Source: Robiginitalea biformata HTCC2501 (GTDB taxonomy: Bacteria > Bacteroidota > Bacteroidia > Flavobacteriales > Flavobacteriaceae). From it: DNA of 64,000 nt. This document shows, in pieces, positions 43,761-51,755 of the stretch. The translations under genes and the position numbers were made by a program. The stretch is taken from contig NC_013222.1 in assembly GCF_000024125.1 (NCBI RefSeq), forward strand, positions 1,273,501 through 1,337,500. Direction: 5' to 3'. The notes beneath the pieces were generated by a model. The model ran no database searches. It had not been told where the DNA came from and was given only the letters and a program-made list of their open reading frames with translations. How positions within the stretch are numbered: position 1 is the first letter of the stretch; every line of letters begins with the position of its first letter.

Positions 43761-43919
43761 TCAGAAAGTTGCTGAAGACTCATCTTCGACGGGAGTTTTG
43801 GCGGCAATTTCATTTTGCCCGGGTTGGTTGTCGCCTGCAGGATGGTCAGAAGTATAATAGATCAGTGCGCTTGCGGCGAAGGCCAGGAAATACAGTAGAC
43901 TTTTTGTTTTGTAATTCAT
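43761..43919 (-). CDS. Small 52-residue membrane-anchored protein
   Basis: A 52-residue protein starting MNYKTKSLLYFLAFAASA, one transmembrane or signal segment (residues 8-22), then a hydrophilic acidic tail. A -7 box TAATTTTG lies 24 bases upstream on the same strand (43944-43951), which supports it as a real gene despite its size. No family is recognised. It could be a membrane-anchored peptide or a secreted one. Confidence 0.55.
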   Translation of the reverse strand: MNYKTKSLLYFLAFAASALIYYTSDHPAGDNQPGQNEIAAKTPVEDESSATF

Positions 43920-43943
43920 GGTTTCAGGGGGTTAGGTTACTAT

Positions 43944-43951
43944 CAAAATTA
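43944..43951 (-). promoter_or_regulatory. -7 box TAATTTTG for the 52-residue gene
   Basis: Minus-strand TAATTTTG matches TAnnTTTG, 24 bases before the ATG at 43919. Confidence 0.45.
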
Positions 43952-44120
43952 GGGGAACGCCCCATACCACCTGTAGCGATGTTGTCTTTTGGCCGATTTC
44001 TGATGTGAAGGGCACCTGGTTTGTGGGCAAAGGGTCGCAGAGGTCCCGAATCGGGTTGCCCGCCTGACAGTTAATCGATGAAATCGAACATTTTGTCGGA
44101 TTTACCCTACAGTTGCTTTT

Positions 44121-44159
44121 CCAAAAGATTCTTAACAATTGGCCAAAGATTCGTTAAAC
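44121..44159 (+). promoter_or_regulatory. Direct repeats upstream of an orphan promoter
   Basis: CCAAAAGATTCTTAAC (44121-44136) and CCAAAGATTCGTTAAAC (44143-44159) are near-identical, 22 bases apart start to start, and lie about 40-75 bases before the -7 box at 44197. This is a plausible activator binding site pair. Confidence 0.4.
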
Positions 44160-44208
44160 CCCTGTCTGTATGTAACAATTCACGGAAACTCCCGTCTATA
44201 TTTGTAGA

Positions 44209-44314
44209 AGGCTCCTCTACGCAAGGTGCTTTTGTAGATGATGGAATAATCTCATTTTCTGTCAGTTATTTGAATTAGTCAGCTGTTAAGCCCCTGCCAT
44301 GGCAGGGGCTTAAC
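44209..44314 (+). ncRNA. Candidate small RNA with two hairpins
   Basis: Starts just after a perfect -7 box TATATTTG (44197-44204). Hairpin 1 (44216-44238) is TCTACGCAAG with GTG loop and CTTTTGTAGA, ten positions with one mismatch. Hairpin 2 (44285-44314) is a perfect 30-base palindrome of 14-bp arms that could end the transcript, although no U-tract follows. No gene on this strand lies downstream before the convergent symporter gene. Confidence 0.4.
44285..44314. terminator. Perfect palindromic hairpin between convergent transcripts
   Basis: GTTAAGCCCCTGCC with its full complement, 30 bases, lies 55 bases after the symporter stop codon and at the end of the candidate small RNA. It is symmetric, so it could act in both directions. 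It lacks a clear T run on either side. Confidence 0.5.
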
Positions 44315-44368
44315 TATTTCAGGGGCGACCTGGAACTACCCGACCGGCGGGACAAATACCGGGTGCGT

Positions 44369-45799
44369 TCAGAAAAAGTAGGGGATCCCGAACTGGAAGA
44401 GCAGTACGAGCAACACGACGGAAATACAATTGAGGATGATCCCGGCCCGCGCCATCTGGTGCACGCGGATATACCCGCTGGCAAATACGATCGCATTTGG
44501 CGGGGTGGCCATGGGCAGCATAAATGCGCAGCTGCTCGCAATGGTCACCGGGATGAGCAGGTGCAGGATGGGGATGTCCAGTCCGATCGCAATCCCCGCT
44601 ACCACGGGTGCCAGTACGGCTACCAGTGCCACGTTGCTCATCAGCTCGGTCATAAAGAGCATCAGGGCAATCAACAGGAAGGCGGTAAACAGGACGCTCA
44701 TTTCACTGCCGGCAATTGCCGCGGATACCAGGTCTACCAGGCCGCTGGCAGACATGGCCCGGGCGAGTGCCAATCCCCCTCCGAACAGGATCAATATGCC
44801 CCAGGCCAGGCGGGAGGTATCCTTCCACTTCAGGATAAAAGAGCCCTTCTTAAAATTATAGGGGACGCAGAAAAGCGCCAGGGCCCCGAACATGCTGATA
44901 GCCGTATCGGTCAGGTCCAGCCCGGGGAAGATCCCGTTGATTACCGTGCGGAAAATCCACAGGAAAACGGTGATCCCGAAGATGACCAGGACCATTTTCT
45001 CCCGCCCGCTTGCCGGGCCGAGCTTCTCGAGTTCAATCCGGATGACGTCTTTTGAGGTGCCGAAAGCGAGTCCTTTGCACGGAAACATCCATTTGACCAG
45101 GACCCAGTAGGAGATGGAAATCAGGATGATGGAGACCGGAAGGCCCAGGGTCATCCACTTCAGAAAGGAGATTTCCGTATTGTATTCGTTTTCCAGGAGC
45201 CCGATCAGTACGGAATTCGGGGGGGTGCCGATCACCGTGGCGATCCCGCCTGCATTTGCCGAAAAGGCAATGCCGAGCATGACACTCAGGGCAAAGTTCC
45301 GGTCTTTCGGCGTAAACCCGTCCTGGTCCCGGATCAGCAGGCCAATCACCGACATGGCGATCGGGAGCATGACCACGGTGCTCGCCGTATTGCTGATCCA
45401 CATACTCAGGGCGGCAGTGGCGATCATAAACCCGAGGATAACCCGGTCCGGGCTGGTTCCCGTTCGGTGGATGATGCTCAGCGCAATCCGTTTGTGCAAA
45501 TTGACTTTCTCCAGGGCAAGCGCCAGGACGAAGCCCCCGAAAAACAGGAAGATGATCGGGCTCCCGTAATTGGCCCCCACGTCCGCCAGGTCCATTACCC
45601 CGAGCAAGGGGAAAACGAGCAGTGGGAGCAGGGCGGTCACCGAGATGGAAACGGCTTCGGTGATCCACCAGATAATCATCCAGGCAGCGACGGCCAGCAC
45701 CTTGTCGCCCATGTCGGAAATCAGGTGGCCCGAAAAACTTGTTAGCAGCAGGAAAACGATGGGTCCGGCCAGGAGGCCGATCTGAGAAGCTCGGTTCAT
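44369..45799 (-). CDS. DASS/SLC13-family anion symporter
   Basis: A 476-residue inner membrane transporter for di- or tricarboxylates or sulfate coupled to sodium (divalent anion:Na+ symporter family). The first sodium-binding motif is seen as ISNTASTVVMLPIAMSV (about residues 125-140) and the repeated partner in the second half as LMSNVALVAVLAPV, with Val replacing the usual Thr of the SNT motif. About eleven helices are visible. A charged loop with KGLAFGTSKDVIRIELEKLG separates the halves. Substrate unknown. It converges with a candidate small RNA. Confidence 0.9.
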   Translation of the reverse strand: MNRASQIGLLAGPIVFLLLTSFSGHLISDMGDKVLAVAAWMIIWWITEAVSISVTALLPLLVFPLLGVMDLADVGANYGSPIIFLFFGGFVLALALEKVNLHKRIALSIIHRTGTSPDRVILGFMIATAALSMWISNTASTVVMLPIAMSVIGLLIRDQDGFTPKDRNFALSVMLGIAFSANAGGIATVIGTPPNSVLIGLLENEYNTEISFLKWMTLGLPVSIILISISYWVLVKWMFPCKGLAFGTSKDVIRIELEKLGPASGREKMVLVIFGITVFLWIFRTVINGIFPGLDLTDTAISMFGALALFCVPYNFKKGSFILKWKDTSRLAWGILILFGGGLALARAMSASGLVDLVSAAIAGSEMSVLFTAFLLIALMLFMTELMSNVALVAVLAPVVAGIAIGLDIPILHLLIPVTIASSCAFMLPMATPPNAIVFASGYIRVHQMARAGIILNCISVVLLVLLFQFGIPYFF

Positions 45800-45912
45800 A
45801 ATCGCCAGTTCGCGCCCCCTAAACTAGGATTTTTTTGGCAATGGCGAAATTCTTTTGACGCCCGGGCACAACACGCCAGCAGAGTCGCGTGCCGGCAGGC
45901 GGGGCCTGAAGA

Positions 45913-47604
45913 TCAAGCTTTAAACCGGGCCAGGAGGCCGTCTTCCGTTTTGGACACCTCAAACAACCCCTTTTTAGCCAGGGACTTGGTAGCCTTATCC
46001 CATTTTTTGTTGCTCAGGCCGGCCTTTTCCTTCAGGATGCCGAGATCCATTTCGGCGGCAGGCCGGAGGATATTCACAATGGCTTTTTCCTCGTCGTTGA
46101 GCTCCAGCGGCTTCTTTTCCGGTTTCATCTGGGGGAAGAACAATACTTCCTGTATGGAGGAGTTGTCCGTGAGCAGCATCACCAGGCGGTCGATCCCGAT
46201 CCCGATCCCGGAAGTCGGGGGCATCCCGAACTCGAGGGCCCGCAGGAAATCCCGGTCGATGAACATCGCTTCGTCGTCGCCTTTCTCGGAGAGCTTTAAT
46301 TGCTCCTCAAACCGCTCCCTTTGGTCGATCGGGTCGTTCAGCTCGGAGTAGGCGTTCGCGATCTCCTTCCCGTTGACCAGGAGTTCGAACCGCTCGGTAA
46401 GCCCGGGTTTGGACCGGTGGGCCTTGGTAAGCGGGCTCATCTCTTTGGGGTAGTCGATGATAAAAGTGGGTTGAACATAGTGGTGTTCGCAGCATTCGCC
46501 GAAGATCTCGTCGATCAGCTTGCCCACGCCCATGCTCTCGTCTACCTCAATCCCCAGGCCGGCCGCCGCGTCCCGCAGGGCGGCTTCGTCCATGCCGTCC
46601 ACGTCGATCCCCGTGTGCTCCCTGATGGCATCCAGGATTGGGACCCTTGGGTAGGGCGCCTTGAAGTCGATGGTTTCCCCCCCGGCGCTGACCCGGGTGC
46701 TGCCATTGGCTTCCCGGGCTACCCGTTCCAGGAGTTGCTCGGTGGTCTCCATCATCCAGTTGTAATCCTTGTAGGCCACGTAGAGTTCCATGACGGTAAA
46801 TTCCGGGTTGTGGGTCCGGTCCATCCCTTCGTTCCGGAAGTCCTTGGCAAATTCGTATACCCCGTCAAACCCCCCGACAATGAGCCTTTTCAGATAGAGT
46901 TCATTGGCGATACGCAGGTAGAGCGGAATGCCCAGCGCATTGTGGTGGGTCTGGAAGGGCCTTGCCGCCGCACCCCCCGGGATGGGTTGCAGGATGGGCG
47001 TTTCCACCTCCAGGTAGCCCTTCTCGTTAAAGAAGCGGCGGATGCTGTTGGTGATTTTGGTTCGCTTGACAAAGGTCTCCCGGACGTTCGGGTTTACCAC
47101 CAGGTCCACGTACCGCATGCGGTAACGCTGTTCCGGGTCGTTGAACTCGTCGAAAACCTTCCCCTCCGCATCCTTTTTGGGCAGGGGCAGGGGGCGCAGG
47201 GCCTTGCTCAGGAGCGTAAACCGCTTTACCCGGACCGTTTTCTCCCCTACCTGGGTCTTAAAGAGCTCCCCCTCGATCCCGATGATATCGCCGATGTCGA
47301 GCAGTTTTTTATAGATGTCGTTATAGGCCGACTTATCCTCCCCTTCACAGATTTCGTCCCGGTTGAAGTACAACTGGATCCGTCCGGCGCTGTCCTGCAA
47401 TTCTGCAAAAGAGGCCTTTCCCTGGATGCGGCGGGACATCAGCCGGCCGGCCATGACCACGTGTTTCCCTTCCTCGTAGTTCTCCCGTACGGAGGAGGAG
47501 AGGGTGTCCACAGGGTATTTTTCGGCCGGGTAAGGGTCGATTCCGAGTTCGCGAAGTTGCCGGAGTTTTTCCCGGCGGATGATTTCTTGTTCCGAAAGCT
47601 GCAT
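45913..47604 (-). CDS. lysS: Lysine--tRNA ligase (class II), long form
   Basis: A 563-residue lysyl-tRNA synthetase. The N-terminal OB-fold anticodon domain (about 55-145) has [20 protein letters not shown], and the class II catalytic domain has [16 protein letters not shown] and GIDRLVMLL near the end. It carries about 60 extra residues at the C-terminus ([20 protein letters not shown] onward), a small helical domain found in Bacteroidota LysS. The ATG at 47604 ([13 protein letters not shown]) fits the family; the frame extends further only into non-homologous sequence. A consensus -7 box lies 20 bases upstream. Confidence 0.95.
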   Translation of the reverse strand: MQLSEQEIIRREKLRQLRELGIDPYPAEKYPVDTLSSSVRENYEEGKHVVMAGRLMSRRIQGKASFAELQDSAGRIQLYFNRDEICEGEDKSAYNDIYKKLLDIGDIIGIEGELFKTQVGEKTVRVKRFTLLSKALRPLPLPKKDAEGKVFDEFNDPEQRYRMRYVDLVVNPNVRETFVKRTKITNSIRRFFNEKGYLEVETPILQPIPGGAAARPFQTHHNALGIPLYLRIANELYLKRLIVGGFDGVYEFAKDFRNEGMDRTHNPEFTVMELYVAYKDYNWMMETTEQLLERVAREANGSTRVSAGGETIDFKAPYPRVPILDAIREHTGIDVDGMDEAALRDAAAGLGIEVDESMGVGKLIDEIFGECCEHHYVQPTFIIDYPKEMSPLTKAHRSKPGLTERFELLVNGKEIANAYSELNDPIDQRERFEEQLKLSEKGDDEAMFIDRDFLRALEFGMPPTSGIGIGIDRLVMLLTDNSSIQEVLFFPQMKPEKKPLELNDEEKAIVNILRPAAEMDLGILKEKAGLSNKKWDKATKSLAKKGLFEVSKTEDGLLARFKA

Positions 47605-47624
47605 TCTCAAGGATTTAAGCCCTG

Positions 47625-47655
47625 CAAATATAGGTTGAATGGGGCAACCTGCCAA
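47625..47655 (-). promoter_or_regulatory. lysS promoter (ATTG-N20-TATATTTG)
   Basis: The minus strand has ATTG (47656-47653), 20 bases, then TATATTTG at 47632-47625, 20 bases before the lysS ATG. The -7 box is exact, the -33 box has TTG. Confidence 0.6.
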
Positions 47656-47771
47656 TGAGTCGACTCGCTTGCAGGCAGGCCCATTGCGGAAACCGGCAGG
47701 GCAGGCGTGAAATGATTGTAACAATTGCGACAAAAGTGCGTCCCATAAGTGCATCGATCAAATCCCGAGTC

Positions 47772-47927
47772 ATGAGTTTTTTACGCGTATTACTGGCCAT
47801 TATTTTCCCGCCCTTGTCGGTTATCGGAAAGGGTTGCGGTTCTTTCCTGATTGTGTTACTTTTAACACTATGCGGTTGGGTCCCCGGGGTAATTGCAGCC
47901 CTGATCATCCTGAATAACCCGAATTAG
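47772..47927 (+). CDS. YqaE/Pmp3 family small membrane protein
   Basis: A 51-residue membrane peptide with the Pmp3/YqaE pattern of two hydrophobic helices (FLRVLLAIIFPPLSVI and SFLIVLLLTLCGWVPGVIAALIIL) joined by a Gly-Lys-Gly-Cys turn. Members affect membrane potential and salt stress in yeast and plants; bacterial roles are unclear. ATG at 47772 gives the usual length; a longer in-frame start would add an unlikely Arg-rich leader. A lipoprotein gene follows. Confidence 0.85.
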   Translation: MSFLRVLLAIIFPPLSVIGKGCGSFLIVLLLTLCGWVPGVIAALIILNNPN

Positions 47928-47982
47928 CCGCATTTTCGCATCTTGCCGGGCAACCAAACCGGCAGCAGTTGCCTTTCTGCGT

Positions 47983-48723
47983 ATGAAATCAATCCGATAT
48001 GGCACCCTGTTGGCCCTGCTGGCCGTTGCAGGGGCCTGCAATTTGACCGAGGAAATTTACCTGGAGCCGGACGGTTCCGGATCCATCGCCCTGAGTTTCG
48101 ACGGCTCGGGGATGCTGGAGATGGCCGGGGAGGAACTGCTGGACTCCACGAGTGTGGCCATGGATTCCGTGGTATATTTTTCAGAAATCCTCGAAGAAAA
48201 AAAGGACAGTATCGCTACCCTGCCGCTGGCCGAGCAGGAGCGACTGAAAAGCCTGGAACCCTACCGGCTGCGTATGCAGAGCAACCCGGCAGCGGGGGAA
48301 ATGCTCTTTACCCTGGAAAGGGATTTTGCCAGCCTGGCTGAGGTGGAAGAGTCCTTTAACGCCTTCCAGCGGGCGGGCTCCCTGGATCCGGAACCCAATG
48401 CGGGGGCCATGCCGGGGACCCCGGAAATCTATGAGAGTACGCGGGTATCCTATCGCTTCGGCGACCGGGTGTTCAGCCGCCGCTCCGAAATCACCGATTC
48501 CGTGTTGCACAGGCAGCGCCTGGACAGCCTGGAAGGTACCGCAATGTTTCTCTCCGGCTCTACCTATACGCTCAAAATCCATTTCCCCTCCCGGATCCGT
48601 TCTGCGAGTTCCGAGACGGCCACCCTGAGTATGGATGGAAAAACCCTCATTCAGGAGGTGGAATTCATGGAGTACCTGAGGGATCCTGGCGTCCTGGATA
48701 TCCGGGTGGAACTCGAGGAGTGA
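47983..48723 (+). CDS. Hypothetical lipoprotein
   Basis: A 246-residue lipoprotein with lipobox LAVAGAC (Cys about 19). The mature part starts NLTEEIYLEPDGSGSIALSFDGS, a beta-rich segment, and has a long charged stretch and a basic central part (FSRRSEITDSVLHRQRL). No family is recognised; such proteins occur in Bacteroidota as DUF-type surface lipoproteins. It lies between the YqaE-like gene and lipB, 55 bases after the first, and all three point the same way. Confidence 0.7.
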   Translation: MKSIRYGTLLALLAVAGACNLTEEIYLEPDGSGSIALSFDGSGMLEMAGEELLDSTSVAMDSVVYFSEILEEKKDSIATLPLAEQERLKSLEPYRLRMQSNPAAGEMLFTLERDFASLAEVEESFNAFQRAGSLDPEPNAGAMPGTPEIYESTRVSYRFGDRVFSRRSEITDSVLHRQRLDSLEGTAMFLSGSTYTLKIHFPSRIRSASSETATLSMDGKTLIQEVEFMEYLRDPGVLDIRVELEE

Positions 48724-48748
48724 CCCCGGACGATATCTTTAGGTTGCG

Positions 48749-48756
48749 TACCTTTG
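48749..48756 (+). promoter_or_regulatory. -7 box TACCTTTG, four bases from the lipB ATG
   Basis: Exact consensus with four bases (CAGC) before the ATG at 48761, the same spacing as at 3795-3802. The predicted mRNA would be leaderless or nearly so. Confidence 0.55.
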
Positions 48757-48760
48757 CAGC

Positions 48761-49471
48761 ATGAACAAAAAGGTACAGGTACAGGACCTCGGCTTCCGGG
48801 ACTACAAGGAAACCTGGGAGTATCAGGAGTCCCTGTTCCGGGACATCCTGGACCGGAAAATCCGGAACCGGCGGGAGGGGAATTCCGATGCCACTCCCAA
48901 CCACTTCCTCTTTGTGGAACACCCCCATGTCTATACCCTGGGGAAAAGCGGGGACAAGTCCAACCTGCTTGTGAGTGAGGCGGTTTTACGGGAAAAAGGC
49001 GCCTCCTTCTACCATATCAACCGGGGCGGGGACATCACCTACCACGGGCCCGGACAGATTGTGGGCTACCCGATCCTGGACCTGGAGAATTTCTTCACGG
49101 ATATCCACAAGTATCTGCGCCTGCTGGAGGAAATGGTGATCCGGACATTGGCCGGGTACGGGCTCAAAGGGGTCCGGTCCGAAGGGGAAACAGGAGTCTG
49201 GCTGGATGCCGGTACGTCCCGGGCCCGGAAAATTTGTGCCCTGGGGGTGCGGGCCAGCCGTTGGGTTACCATGCACGGCTTTGCCTTTAATATCAATACG
49301 GACCTCGCCTATTTTGACCTGATGATTCCCTGCGGCATCCGCGACAAATCGGTGACTTCCCTCAGCGCCGAACTCGGGCGCCACATACCCACCCGGGAGG
49401 TGAAACAGCAATTGCTCACCCATTTTTCGGAACTTTTCGGGGCGGAAAGCCTCCCCGTGCAGCCGGATTGA
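48761..49471 (+). CDS. lipB: Octanoyl-[acyl carrier protein]:protein N-octanoyltransferase
   Basis: A 236-residue LipB that moves the octanoyl group from ACP to lipoate-dependent enzymes, the first step of lipoate synthesis. The signature RGGDITYHGPGQIVGYPIL is at about residues 88-106, the catalytic Cys is in IPCGIRDKSVTSL (about 190), and the catalytic Lys in KICALGVRASRWVTMHG (about 157). Length matches the family. The -7 box four bases upstream suggests a leaderless mRNA. Confidence 0.95.
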   Translation: MNKKVQVQDLGFRDYKETWEYQESLFRDILDRKIRNRREGNSDATPNHFLFVEHPHVYTLGKSGDKSNLLVSEAVLREKGASFYHINRGGDITYHGPGQIVGYPILDLENFFTDIHKYLRLLEEMVIRTLAGYGLKGVRSEGETGVWLDAGTSRARKICALGVRASRWVTMHGFAFNINTDLAYFDLMIPCGIRDKSVTSLSAELGRHIPTREVKQQLLTHFSELFGAESLPVQPD

Positions 49472-49495
49472 TATCCCCCGGGATTTCGCGCCGGA

Positions 49496-50206
49496 CTAAC
49501 GGGAAATCGAAGACAGGACCATCCGGCTCGTAAGCTTGCCATTTTTGTTATAGCTCTCGGACTTGACCATGCCCACGCCCTCCGCCAGCCAGGTGCGTTG
49601 CGGGAAGGTTTGGTTGGCCATCATCATCTTGGATTGGGTTTCACTGTAGATCACGTAGCAATCGAATTCGCCCGCCGGCGTGCTGACGGTTTCCTTTTTC
49701 TCCACCTTCCGGTTGGTCATGTCCACCTGCATATTCATGTTGATGCCGCTCATTTTTACCTTCATGGAGACATTTGCGTCCGGGAGCTGCTGCCCCTCGG
49801 ACAGGTTGTTGGGCAACTCCAGGTCCGTGCCGGTGATTTCCGCTTCGGCATCTCCGAATTGCTCCATCATCTGGCCGGAAAGCAGGGATTCGTAGTCGAT
49901 GCGAATTGCGGTCCCCGTACAGGTGATGCCGTAGGAGGTTTCATAGGAATTCTTGCCCTTGTTGTCGCTGAAACCCATATTCATCTGGGCCACCAGGCCC
50001 TCGGAGGTTTCGGCTACCTCGGTCACCTCCTGCCATTGGGTGCCTTCTACCTTGTCCTTCCGGTTGTACATGGTGTATTCCATCCGCACGCCCTCCTGTA
50101 GCGGGTAGTATGCGCTGCATTCCTGGGCCGTGGAAACGGCGGGCAAAAGGCAGAGGGCCAAGACGAATGTGGAGATCCATTGAACGGGTTTCTGAATAAG
50201 GTTCAT
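49496..50206 (-). CDS. TapB/DUF3108-like secreted protein
   Basis: A 236-residue secreted protein with signal peptide (FVLALCLLPAVSTAQ) and a beta-rich domain with YPLQEGVRMEYTMYNRKDK and VSTPAGEFDCYVIYSETQ, as in the TapB/DUF3108 group of Bacteroidota. It contains many Met residues (NMGFSD, MKVKMSGINMNMQVDM). Function unknown. It follows the OmpA gene on the same strand, with a hairpin between the two. Confidence 0.8.
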   Translation of the reverse strand: MNLIQKPVQWISTFVLALCLLPAVSTAQECSAYYPLQEGVRMEYTMYNRKDKVEGTQWQEVTEVAETSEGLVAQMNMGFSDNKGKNSYETSYGITCTGTAIRIDYESLLSGQMMEQFGDAEAEITGTDLELPNNLSEGQQLPDANVSMKVKMSGINMNMQVDMTNRKVEKKETVSTPAGEFDCYVIYSETQSKMMMANQTFPQRTWLAEGVGMVKSESYNKNGKLTSRMVLSSISR

Positions 50207-50254
50207 TTGCTCAAGTTTTATTTGGTTGCGTATCTGTTTGTTATCTGTGAATTG

Positions 50255-50277
50255 ACACCCTCTGTAGAGGAGGGTGT
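50255..50277 (-). terminator. Hairpin after the OmpA-family gene
   Basis: An 8-bp stem ACACCCTC/GAGGGTGT with a 7-base loop lies 6 bases after the OmpA stop. No T run follows, so strength as a terminator is uncertain. Confidence 0.5.
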
Positions 50278-50282
50278 TTCGG

Positions 50283-51644
50283 TTATTGCCGGATGAATTC
50301 CACGCGACGGTTCTGTGCTTTCCCGGCCGGGCTGTTGTTGTCGGAGACCGGCTCGGACTCCCCCTTGCCCAGGGTGCTCAGACGGCCTGCGTCTACGCCG
50401 TACACGTCTACCAGCGCCTTTTTTACCGCTTCGGCCCGCGCCTGGGACAAAGCCACATTCGCGTCGGCATCTCCGTCCGAATCCGTATGCCCCACGATTT
50501 GCAGCGACATGCCCCCGTCCTGTTGCAGGACCTGGGAAATCTGCCGGATGACGCCCATGGACCTCGGTTGCAGGTTGGCCGAGCCGGAATCGAAGAGGAT
50601 GGCGTTTGTGGAGATGGATCCCTCGGCGAGCAGTTTTCGCCTCAGGTCCTCGCCTCCCTTGGCGATCTTCACGTTGGAAATAAATACTTTCTCCTTGCCG
50701 GATTTGACCCCCGTCAGCTGAAATTTCACATGGGACAGGGGCCCGCCCGGGCCGATCATCCGGGGAATGTCGATATGCTTATTTTCGTCAACATACAGGC
50801 GGAACCGCTCTCCGTTGACCGCGATGGAAATATGCGGCCGGTTCTGGATGTTTTCGCGGATATCCAGTTTTACGGTATTGGAAATGGTCCGTTCCGAGTT
50901 GATCAGGTTCTGTACCCGGATACCCCCGGGGGTATACTGCACCATCGGCAGGTTGGCCAGGACGTAATCCGATCCTTTTTCAAACCCACCGTTGTCGTCC
51001 AGGAGCACCTGGAGGACGGCCGTGGAGGATGTTTGCCGGTCCATGCCGGATGCCTGCAAGTCAAATTCCAGGGTGAAGTCCTCGGGCAGGTTGTCCAGAT
51101 TGGGGACATAGTAGGTGCGGTTACCCGATACGAGTTCGAGCCATTTGCCGCTGTCGTCCCCGAAGGTAACCACCTGGCCGCCCCCGTTCGTGTTCCACCT
51201 GGCCGGGAAATCCCCGATAAAGTCGTCCCCGAAGTCGTCGTAAAAAAGCACTTCGTCCCCCGGGACAAAATCGAATTTGCTATATACCTCCAATGACTTG
51301 GGTCCCGATGCGGCAGAAGGGGTTCCGCTATTGGAGGAAGGATTGTTCCCGCCGCCCGCAGCCGGGGTGTTTCCGCTGCCGGCGCCGGCATCGGGCTCGT
51401 TTCCGCCTATCGGGGGTGCCGGGCTTTCCGCCGGGCCGCCGGATCCGGGTTCGAGAATACTGTCCAGGGCCTGGTCCGTCTTTTTGGTGGCTTCCTCGTC
51501 CACGCGCTGTTCCACAGTGCGCTCGGCAGCCTCCCGCGCCCGTTTGCCCAGTTTCTTTAAAAATTGGCTGTTGGCATCCGGAATATACAGCAGGAATAAG
51601 CCGGCTGTAAGGAAAATCCGAATCCCGGAGGTAAGCATTTTCAT
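50283..51644 (-). CDS. OmpA family protein
   Basis: A 453-residue secreted protein. After the signal (FLTAGLFLLYIPDANSQ) comes a coiled region (KLGKRAREAAERTVEQRVDEEATK), a Gly/Pro/Ser-rich linker (about 65-120), a beta-sandwich LamG-like domain (about 130-320) with DFTLEFDLQASGM, and the OmpA C-terminal domain (about 335-453) with IVGHTDSDGDADANVALSQ that binds peptidoglycan. It would tie the outer membrane or a surface protein to the cell wall. A TATCTTTA box lies 31 bases upstream. Confidence 0.9.
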   Translation of the reverse strand: MKMLTSGIRIFLTAGLFLLYIPDANSQFLKKLGKRAREAAERTVEQRVDEEATKKTDQALDSILEPGSGGPAESPAPPIGGNEPDAGAGSGNTPAAGGGNNPSSNSGTPSAASGPKSLEVYSKFDFVPGDEVLFYDDFGDDFIGDFPARWNTNGGGQVVTFGDDSGKWLELVSGNRTYYVPNLDNLPEDFTLEFDLQASGMDRQTSSTAVLQVLLDDNGGFEKGSDYVLANLPMVQYTPGGIRVQNLINSERTISNTVKLDIRENIQNRPHISIAVNGERFRLYVDENKHIDIPRMIGPGGPLSHVKFQLTGVKSGKEKVFISNVKIAKGGEDLRRKLLAEGSISTNAILFDSGSANLQPRSMGVIRQISQVLQQDGGMSLQIVGHTDSDGDADANVALSQARAEAVKKALVDVYGVDAGRLSTLGKGESEPVSDNNSPAGKAQNRRVEFIRQ

Positions 51645-51755
51645 CGGTGTGTTCTTTGTGGTTTAACGATTCTCCTAAAGATACAAAACAGATGTACAGA
51701 TACCGTTTTGGATGTATAATCCGCGGGGAAAATGGTATCGATGGCAGCAGGTTGC

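Larger units (their letters stand above)
43920..44368. other. Gene-free region with orphan promoter and hairpins
   Basis: No protein gene is supported. The left part has a minus-strand -7 box for the 52-residue gene (43944-43951). The right part has two direct repeats of CCAAA(A)GATTCxTTAA (44121-44136 and 44143-44159), a TAACAATT pair (44133, 44173), a consensus -7 box at 44197-44204 and two hairpins, making a candidate small RNA. Confidence 0.6.

Noticed and set aside
44078..44278. 66-codon frame in the gene-free stretch near 44.1 kb
   Set aside because: It has no homology I know, overlaps the promoter of the candidate small RNA, and its start has no promoter of its own.
46300..47658. 452-codon plus-strand frame opposite lysS
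   Set aside because: Antisense to lysS with shadow-like composition and no motif.
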